A DNA stretch of 64,000 nucleotides from Tribonema minus. Lineage: Eukaryota > Sar > Xanthophyceae > Tribonematales > Tribonemataceae. The notes beneath the pieces are model-generated. The model did no database searches and was not told the origin of the DNA. It saw only the letters and a program-made list of their open reading frames with translations. The DNA is taken from NCBI GenBank assembly GCA_017506865.1, contig JAFCMP010000530.1:372001-436000 (forward strand), given 5' to 3'. Both the position numbers and the translations under genes were made by a program. This document shows, in pieces, positions 57,201-64,000 of the stretch. Within the stretch, counting starts at the first letter, position 1; the number at the start of each line of letters is the position of its first letter.

Positions 57201-60099
57201 GCTGTATCAGCCAGTGCGGCAGATGCAAAGATAAGGCCTGCATGGGTGCATAAAATACTATTTTGTACATTATCGTGGCACAGCAGCAAAGGACAATCAT
57301 GATGGTGGCGCCACACGCACATTCATTTTGTGACATGTTATTTGACCGATGATGTTGCGCTGGCAATATCGCAACATGCGTGTTACTTGAATGGCCATTG
57401 CCATATTGGGTTCTGTGAATTGCTGCTGCAGCGGTCTGCTTGGTGTGGACCGAACATGCATGAGTGAATGAGCCTCCATAGCATTGCAATGTGTCCATGA
57501 TGGCTTTCTGCTTTGCAGCACGCTCCAACCCAATGCTGTTGATGGTACTACCGCTGGCAGCAATTTAGAGCCGTGGATGTCAGGTTCATTCACACTATAT
57601 CATTTAAAACATTTGAGTATGATATTTTACATACAGATAGCATGCGCGCAATTTGCAAAAAATTTCTCTACGCCACGTTCACCAAGGTCAAATACCTCAA
57701 TGCGCGCATCACCATTCCGGATTGGCAACTTCAGAGTAAACATTTGCCATACATTTGAGTATGTTAATTTTACATACAGATAGCATGAGCGTAGTTTTCA
57801 ACGTGTTTCCCTACGTCACGTTCACCAAGGTGAAACACTTCAATGCGTGCATCACTTCCGGATCGGCAACTTCACCTTCAATTTGAACATTTGCCATACG
57901 TCACACGGTTTTCAGCAGTATGTAGAAGAATAACCCCTCCCACGCAGTCAAAGACGGGGAAAATGAATATTATGAGCCCATGTTGCAATGCCTACGTGAA
58001 CTTAAAATCATGCCCCAGCTATGCAGTAATGCAACATCAAGTCAAGCGGGCAAGCAAAATTTGCACTTGCCTGCCATGTTGAATCGCCCAGCTTCCCCTT
58101 GAGCTTCTCCTTCACATTCTTGACGAAGTGCCACTCGCAGATGAGGTGCACTGTTCCTGGCCAGGAAAGCCCCATGGCAGCTTCCGCAGCAAAATCCCTG
58201 CAATGGAGGTGAAAAGCAGATGTTGCATGCGCATGTGAGACGGCTGTGCGCAAGGCGGGCTACTGGGCACACTGACAATGATATCATTGACATCCCCACC
58301 ATAATTCGCACACCTGTCTGTGAAGCACACACGAGGGCGCTTGCCGTCCACCATTTTCACGTAGTGGTCAAAGAACCACATGAATGCCTCTGTGTCCTCC
58401 TTGTCCAAGACTGCCTGGCAGAAGAGTCGTGTCCTGAACACCAAGAGCGCCGCAGTGAGTCGCAGTGAGAAAATGAATGCATCGCTCAGCAACATGCAGT
58501 CAATTGTTAAGAACAGTGAAAAAGCAGTGTAGTCCATCAGCATTTGGCAGCTATACAGTATCGCTGACTGCCATGTCAATCACTGCAGTTTGGTGACGGC
58601 ATGCATTCAGCATTATTACATACTGCTCACTTGCTCTCGCCGTTCACTCCAACGATCACGCTCAGTGGCAGGCCATACTTGGTGGTGCCAAAAGTGCAGT
58701 CCTGCACAGGCGGCACAAAAGCATAGAAGTTGAGCGGAACATGATGTGTTGTCATTTCGTCATACAGCGATAATTTCCTATGAGCCGTTGATGACCACCT
58801 CCATCATGGTGTGCGAATGTAGCTGAGCCAAATCATTTGGGCAAATATGAGTTTCAGTATGCACACTGTGACCGCATTGGTGCTGGGTTTTCCAGAGGCA
58901 GCTGCTGATCAAGTAGTAAGCGATGACAATGACACGGTGACACCAGTCAATTGCAGCGCACTGGCAATTACATACAGTACATCGTCAAAATATTCAGACC
59001 ATGGGGTGGCAAGAGGGACAAAGTATACTGCCTTAAGACTAGGTACGTCATGATGCTGCATGAGTTGAGTGCAGCAGCCAATGAAGCATCACCGGTGCAG
59101 TAACAGCAGCATACCTGTTGGACTACATCTAGGCCAAAGTCCTTAGCGGCTCGACCTGCTCCTGAGTAGCCCAAAAAGCGCGCCTGAACGTGCAGTCCTC
59201 CTGAAGGTCGTATGATGCGTATCCTCCGTTGGCCTTCACCTCGCAGAGCGCTGCGATGAACTCTTTGCTATCACCCTTGGTGAATGCAATGCGTGCTCTG
59301 ACGTCAGCTTCTGTGTTGTTCAGCAGGGCGAGAGCTGATTGATCAAAAACCGCTGTGAAGTCACCGCCGAAATGATGAGTCACGACAGTCTGCTGAAGCA
59401 CCTTGCCACTCATAGTTGGTGCGGCACTCCAGTTCCTGACGTTCTGGATGATGTCATCTGTGAGGTCTTCCCTGGTGATGATGCGACCTGTATTACCAGG
59501 TGGCGCCACCGGTTCAGTCATGGCACTCAGCGCGTGATTGTGGCCCTCGTGGAATGATGTGAGTTGGGAAATTGCCCATGGTGGCTCGTGGCTGGCATTC
59601 TGGCATGAGTTCTCATCTGGTGCTATGTGCTGCTCCTTTGACACTGACTGTTGTCTGAGCTTTACAAGCCACTTGCACTCGCACTTGATGCATGTGCTTG
59701 CGACTGCACGACGCTGCGCTTCTGGGTGCGTCTCTGAGCGCTTGCGAGGTGGTTTGTCAGCACAATGGCAGATAATCCAGAACAGAGGAGGGCTGCGTTG
59801 TTTGCTCTTGCAGTATACCTTGAAGCCAGCACTGGCAGCATACGTCTGCACCGCATCGATGGCATGCTGCCGGGTTGCAAACAGCCTGCTGTTGAGGTCA
59901 GCACAGACCTGAAAATGGCGAGGCAGAAAACAGCAAAGCTATCAGGCAGGGATGCTGTACAGATCAAGGCAAGTATTGCATTACAGACAGGTATATACAC
60001 TCCTTAACAGAGGAATCAGACACGTACCTCAGCGTCTGTCACGTTGTGGACCGCAGCAGTCTGTAACGAAGGCGCTGACAGCTCCTGGAGCTGTTCCAT
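54275..60099 (-). CDS. MULE transposase with FAR1, MULE and SWIM domains
   Basis: Minus-strand exons that join by phase and family: 60099-60028 (from ATG 60099, preceded by an acceptor), 59908-59115, 58701-58631, 58433-58314, 58197-58071 and 57142 to about 56523. A last exon runs from about 56125 to the stop at 54275; its acceptor I could not fix. The second exon gives the FAR1-type DNA-binding start (RLFATRQHAIDAVQTYAASA). The middle exons give the DDE-type MULE core (DCTFGTTKYGLPLSVIVG, VCFTDRDFA, ICEWHFVKN). The last exon has a SWIM zinc finger (CTCLETMRTGMLCRHVLAC), a long Ala/Pro-rich repeat and a basic C-terminus. Near 59155 the frame shifts by one base between FWATQEQ and AKDFGLDVVQQ, so this copy may be inactive. 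One intron uses a GC donor (58070). Confidence 0.75.
54780..55215. repeat. GC-rich minisatellite in the transposase C-terminal region
   Basis: Imperfect units built from CTGTCGCCGGCGCTGC, GTCCAAGCTGCGCACAAGCG and (CTGCCG)n recur about five times. On the coding (minus) strand they encode Ala/Pro-rich repeats with LVRSLDAAPATAAA. The frame stays open through all units, so the array behaves as coding sequence. Confidence 0.8.
57609..57895. repeat. Tandem duplication of about 142 bp in a transposase intron
   Basis: ACATTTGAGTATG followed by TTTTACATACAGATAGCATG occurs at 57609 and 57751. Both copies continue with CACGTTCACCAAGGT and CGGATYGGCAACTTC. It lies in the intron after the GC donor at 58070. 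Confidence 0.8.
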
Positions 60100-60376
60100 C
60101 TCAGGATCTGTGGCGCCACAACAGGAACTGAATTCAGCAAAAGCGAATACGTTTTGTGCTCACGCAGGATTCAAGCGCATACTTATAAATGTACGTAACC
60201 TGATGCGTTGCTTGGTGCTGTGTGCTCCACTCAATGGTGCACAAGCAACTCGTCCAACGTGAACACACAGACAAGCAGTAGTGCGGCAACGACAGTTGGC
60301 GCAGTGAGAGGTGCATTTCGCGTGACGCCGCACCTGGAGAGCTGTGGCGGTCGCCAAGGCCTCAAAATTTGTCAGT

Positions 60377-60569
60377 GTATCAAGCTCTGCAAGCCTCGCC
60401 CCATCCGCCAACGCTCTGCTGGTGTAGTAGCTGTCGTACGCCACCAGGGCGCTTTGCTGGGCACAATGAGTGTCTCTTCGGGTGCGACAGCAGCGCAGTT
60501 CTCAGCGGATGACGTGGCCCACCTGGCCCACGAGATATTTGGGCCAGGCTGGCCCAAATATGGGCTTCG
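60377..60569 (-). repeat. Right terminal inverted repeat of the MULE
   Basis: Mirror of the left repeat, including the 27-bp palindrome. A minus-strand open frame without an ATG (about 60444-60334, ending at a good donor) reads out of the repeat. The repeat may therefore include promoter or 5' leader sequence of the transposase. Confidence 0.9.
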
Positions 60570-60579
60570 CTCTGCCAAC
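60570..60579. repeat. Right target-site duplication
   Basis: CTCTGCCAAC follows the right inverted repeat directly and equals the left flank. Confidence 0.9.
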
Positions 60580-61294
60580 ACCCCTGGCAGACGTACCGTC
60601 GGCCCTCGCTCATGGGTTCAGCTCAAGACGCGCATACGGTGAACCACCCTCTGTACGACCAGCTGCACATAAATGCACACAACATGCCTGTGACGAACAG
60701 CATCATTGTGGATGACTCGGCAATTAAACGACGAGCACAACCATCGCCCAGAAGGCACCCGACGGGCACTCTTGCACTCAGGGGTAGAAGAGAGAGTTCA
60801 AAACTGAACACTTCCAGGAGAATGGACTAGCATGGGGCCCCGTCACAAGCACAGAACGCCACAGATGAAAGAGGAAGGTGGCGCAGTAGCCTCGTGCTGT
60901 AGGTGAGGGCACAAAAAAGAGGTGTATGCACAGCTCCACATTGACGCACATGATCCATACCCAAGCGCCTCCTACTGGTATAGTCCCCTTGCAGATCCGG
61001 CATTTCCCCCCCTTGCCCCCTCCCCCCTCATCGTCAGACACGCCTATTGCAGTGCTGACTTACGCACACAGAAGCTATCGTGGGGAGAGAAGGCGCAGCG
61101 CGCGGGCACAGCGCAGCGCTCTCACAGACCGCCTGCCGCGCTGCTGCCGCTGCTGATAATACAGATGCAGTCGCTCCGCTGATGAGACATGCACCGACAG
61201 TGTGAACCGTGCGCGACGCCACGCGGCGCCATGACTGGCTACCCGATTCAATAAACCCCCCGATCTGTCCCCCCCCCCCCCCCCCAGCCACCGA
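60580..61294. other. Intergenic stretch between the MULE and the HECT gene
   Basis: No gene is seen. The last part, with a C run at 61270-61285, lies just downstream of the HECT stop and is presumably its 3' UTR. Confidence 0.4.
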
Positions 61295-64000
61295 CTACGC
61301 AAAACCAAAGCCGGTGGCGCCCTCCTTGATGGCCAGCAGCAGGCGCGCGCGCGTCTGGTCCTCGCTCGTGTACTCGGGCAGGTCGAGCTGGTTGAAGCAC
61401 GTGTGCGCGCTCGGCAGGAGGTGCGCGCCGCCGTACGCGCGGTGGATGTTGAAGCGCTGCACGCCGCGCATGCCCTGCAGCTGCGCGAACCCCTCGAGCG
61501 GAACCTTGGACGTGCCCGTGACAAACTGCAGGAACAGCGCGCGCTCCTCGTGCGTGAAGCCGCGCAGCACGGACCAGAACGCCTGAATCGGCGCGTCGCT
61601 CGACTTGTAGCCCGTGTACTCCGTGTTGGCCTGCGGCGGCGGCGGCGATGGCGGCGGCGGTCAGTGTCAGCAGCGCACGTCCATGGGGAAGGTGCATGCA
61701 TGAGCGCAGCGAGGGTGCACACGTACAATCAATCGGTGACTTGTACATGATGCAGCTGGTGTCGGATGCCGGACACACCCCAGCTGTGTGTCGTGACTCT
61801 GATGTAACGTCATGGCAGTGACTGCATGCAAGCAGCATTGCACGTTGAGGCCTAGCACCAGCAGCGCTGCTTCACTTGGCAGCGTGCGCACTGTGCTGGC
61901 GTGGTGCTTCGGCGATAGGCACGATAAGTGCAGCAGTGAACAGCTGATGGCCAATGGCGCCAGGCCTTAGGTGCAGTAGCCAGAACGTCAACTGTCGGCA
62001 GCAGGAGGCTGCAAAGATGGGATTGCCGTTGTTCAGTCAGCCGCACAACGGTCACACAAAGCAGCGAGTCCAGCGCCACAAAATACAACAGACAGCTGCA
62101 CAACTATCGCCGCTTGAGCTGCGTGCGTCGCAGACGGGATGAGGCGTTGAGCACAACGACGACACTTGCAAAATTCTCGCAATGAAACCAGCAGCACGAG
62201 AAAGTGAGACACACACACAAATACACGACTCAGCTACCACACAGGTCCGCACAGCATCAAGCGGCGCAACCAACGCCAGCGTGCGCACCTGCAGGTCGTC
62301 CAGGTCGATCGTCGGCATGCCGCTGATGAGCAGCTCGAGCTCCGCGGGCGTGAAGATGCTCACGAGCTCCGGCGGCACGAGCTCGTGGAACCCCTCGAGG
62401 AACGCCTCGATCTGCGGGCGGATCGCGTCCGTCATGCGGTGGTGCGCGATGCGCTGCACGTACGCGAGCTTGTTGGCGTCGTCGACGGCGACGTCGCGCC
62501 CGCGCGGGATGAGGTCGACCGTCACGGGGCGCCCAAACTCGTTGCTCTCCGCGGAGAACGTGAGCTCGAGGCCGAGCGTCTCGAGCGGCGCGCGCAGAAT
62601 CGTCACGAGGTTGCGGTAGTACGTCGGGTCGATCGCCTCCATGTCCGGGTACGTGACGGGCACGCCGAGGATGTGCTTGTAGAAGGAGTGCGTGAAGTGC
62701 GCGTCGAGGAGCTGGCCGTCGGCGATCGCCTTGCCGACGATGCGCCCCACGAACTTGAAGTACGCGAGGTGGTCCGGGTTGATGGTCGAGAGCGCGTTGG
62801 GCTGGAACGTCACGCCGTCCGCGCCCGCCTTGAAGAGCGCGTAGTCCGCGTTGAAGATCTCGCGCGCGAGGATGCTGTACCACTCGCGCGTCAGGCCGCC
62901 CGCGTCGATGCCCTGGGGGTAAAAGGGGACGGGGGGGGAGGGGGGGGGGGGAGCAGGGGGGCCGTCGCACGATCAGCATGCTGTCAGGTCTTGGCCGCAA
63001 CGTTTCTGAAGCTGGCATGCGCTGCGCGCATGCATATGTGTTCAAACAGCATACCAATATACATCACGGGGCGACATGGCATGGTGAAACAGCGTAATAC
63101 CATACATCATGAGATGCGCGCTCCCAGCCTGTCGAGCCCCGCTCTCACGAGTGCGAGCCCCAGGGGGGTGCTGTGGGGGGGGGGCGAGGGTTGTGCCATG
63201 CAGTTGCACAGAATACGGCAGCCAAAGCTGTGATGCAGGGACGCCGCTGTATGGTGCTGTCATTTGGCGTGCTTGCGCCCTTTACTCGTTTTGAACAAGA
63301 CAAGACACCCTTGCAGCAAATTCATGTTGAAGCAAACGATCATGTGAGGCCTCCTTGCTCTGGGATCAAGAATGCATGACGAAGTGCTTTGAACCACATG
63401 GGTGTGTGCGGCAGCTGCTGCCGACGCGCGCGCTGCGCTGTCTCACCTCCTCGCCGTCGAACGTGATGTGCAGGCGCCCGCGCATCTCCTCCGCCGTGCG
63501 GATGCGCAGCTGGTGGAACGAGTACTCGAAGACCTGCGCGCGCGGCACCGAGAGGCGCAGCGACCCGTAGCGGCGCGTGCTCTGCTGGCGCAGGCGCCGC
63601 AGCTGCGCGCGGAAGTACGCGCGCTTGTTGGCAAAGTCCAGGTGCTGGCGGCAGCGCGGGTCGCGCACCATCGCGCCGAGGCTGCGGTCCAGCAGCGACG
63701 GGTTCTGGTGCAGCAGCGCGTTGAGCAGCGCGCGGTGCCGCGCGACAAAGTCGCCGAGGAGGCGCCGCCGCGGCGCCGCCGCCGCCGCCGCGTCCTCGCC
63801 CTCCTCCTTCTCCACGTACGGCCGCATGTTGCGCGGCACGTTGCGGCGGAACCGCGCCCCCGGCAGGTTGTCGAAGAGCCCCGCCGTGCCGCTCGCCTGG
63901 CGGCGCAGTTCCAGCGGCGTCGCCGCCGCCGCCTCCGGGGCGCCTTCCGCTGGCGCCGCTGCCGGCGCGGCTGCTGATTCCGCGGCGGCTGCCTCTGCTG
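61295..64000 (-). CDS. HECT-type E3 ubiquitin ligase, UPL1/UPL2-like (3' part)
   Basis: Three exons join in phase 0: 64000-63447 (open at the window edge), 62912-62289 and 61630-61295 (TAG), giving about 503 C-terminal residues. HECT ligases accept ubiquitin from E2 on a conserved Cys and pass it to substrates. The first exon has an Ala/Pro linker, then the region before the HECT domain (FVARHRALLNALLHQNPSLL, RGRLHITFDGEE). Exon 2 begins GIDAGGLTREWYSILAREIF and carries the N-lobe (YFKFVGRIVGKAIADGQLLD) and FLEGFHELVPPEL. Exon 3 holds LQFVTGTSKVPLEGF and the catalytic Cys (LPSAHTCFNQLDLPEY, TGC at 61399-61397), ending GFGFA. The match to plant UPL1/2 and animal HUWE1 is very close. These proteins are usually over 3000 residues, so most of the gene lies beyond the window. 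Confidence 0.95.

Larger units (their letters stand above)
51434..60569 (-). mobile_element. Mutator-like DNA transposon (MULE), complete, 9.1 kb
   Basis: The ends are inverted repeats of about 190 bp that match almost throughout. The left end starts CGAACCCCATATTTGGGCCA and the right end, read inward on the minus strand, starts CGAAGCCCATATTTGGGCCA. The left repeat carries an extra ~11 bp near 51585. The element is flanked by a perfect 10-bp direct repeat, CTCTGCCAAC, at 51424-51433 and 60570-60579. That length is typical of the 9-11 bp target duplications of Mutator elements. Inside are a transposase gene with FAR1, MULE and SWIM domains and a fragment of a host kinase gene. The near-identity of the ends suggests a fairly recent insertion. 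The strand given is that of the transposase. Confidence 0.92.

Overview
The window is nuclear DNA from a eukaryote, most likely a GC-rich green alga (Chlorophyta). This placement is inferred. It rests on intron-rich genes with GT..AG borders, a plant-type gamma carbonic anhydrase of mitochondrial complex I, a UPL1-like HECT ubiquitin ligase, a FAR1-related Mutator-like transposase, and Ala/Gly/Gln-rich nuclear proteins. Exon structures were built by hand by matching splice sites, phases and protein families. No transcript or database evidence was used.

Layout, left to right. At 361-1729 (+) is the 3' part of a low-complexity, regulator-like protein. At 3612-6766 (+) is a six-exon gamma-carbonic-anhydrase-like gene. 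At 7400-9440 (+) is a three-exon 6-phosphogluconolactonase, possibly plastid-targeted. From 9.4 to 17.2 kb the sequence is mostly non-coding, with tandem and inverted repeats, an unrecognised minus-strand gene (13830-14732) and a degenerate telomere-like array at 16.1-16.4 kb. At 17222-22561 (-) is a ten-exon gene for a predicted secreted Cys-rich protein, in which one 195-bp exon occurs five times in tandem. The region 22.6-30.2 kb is gene-poor. It holds a stray, frame-damaged copy of exon 2 of the secreted-protein gene and a diverged tandem-repeat field. At 30226-33114 (-) is an ESCRT-III Snf7/CHMP4 gene. At 33520-41134 (+) is a nine-exon ELM2-SANT co-regulator gene. At 42482-46050 (+) is a five-exon polytopic membrane protein of unknown family. 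At 47811-50107 (+) is a leucine/proline-repeat (FNIP-like) gene broken by two frameshifts. At 51434-60569 is a complete Mutator-like element with ~190-bp terminal inverted repeats and a perfect 10-bp target-site duplication. It carries a FAR1/MULE/SWIM transposase gene and a fragment of a choline/ethanolamine-kinase gene. The window ends in the 3' half of a HECT ubiquitin ligase gene (61295-64000, -).

The genes do not form a pathway. They are ordinary, independently transcribed eukaryotic loci. The most unusual pieces are the quintuplicated-exon secreted protein with its stray exon copy, and the Mutator-like element, which looks like a Pack-MULE carrying captured host sequence. Long C runs on the sense strand close to 3' splice sites recur in many introns of this window.
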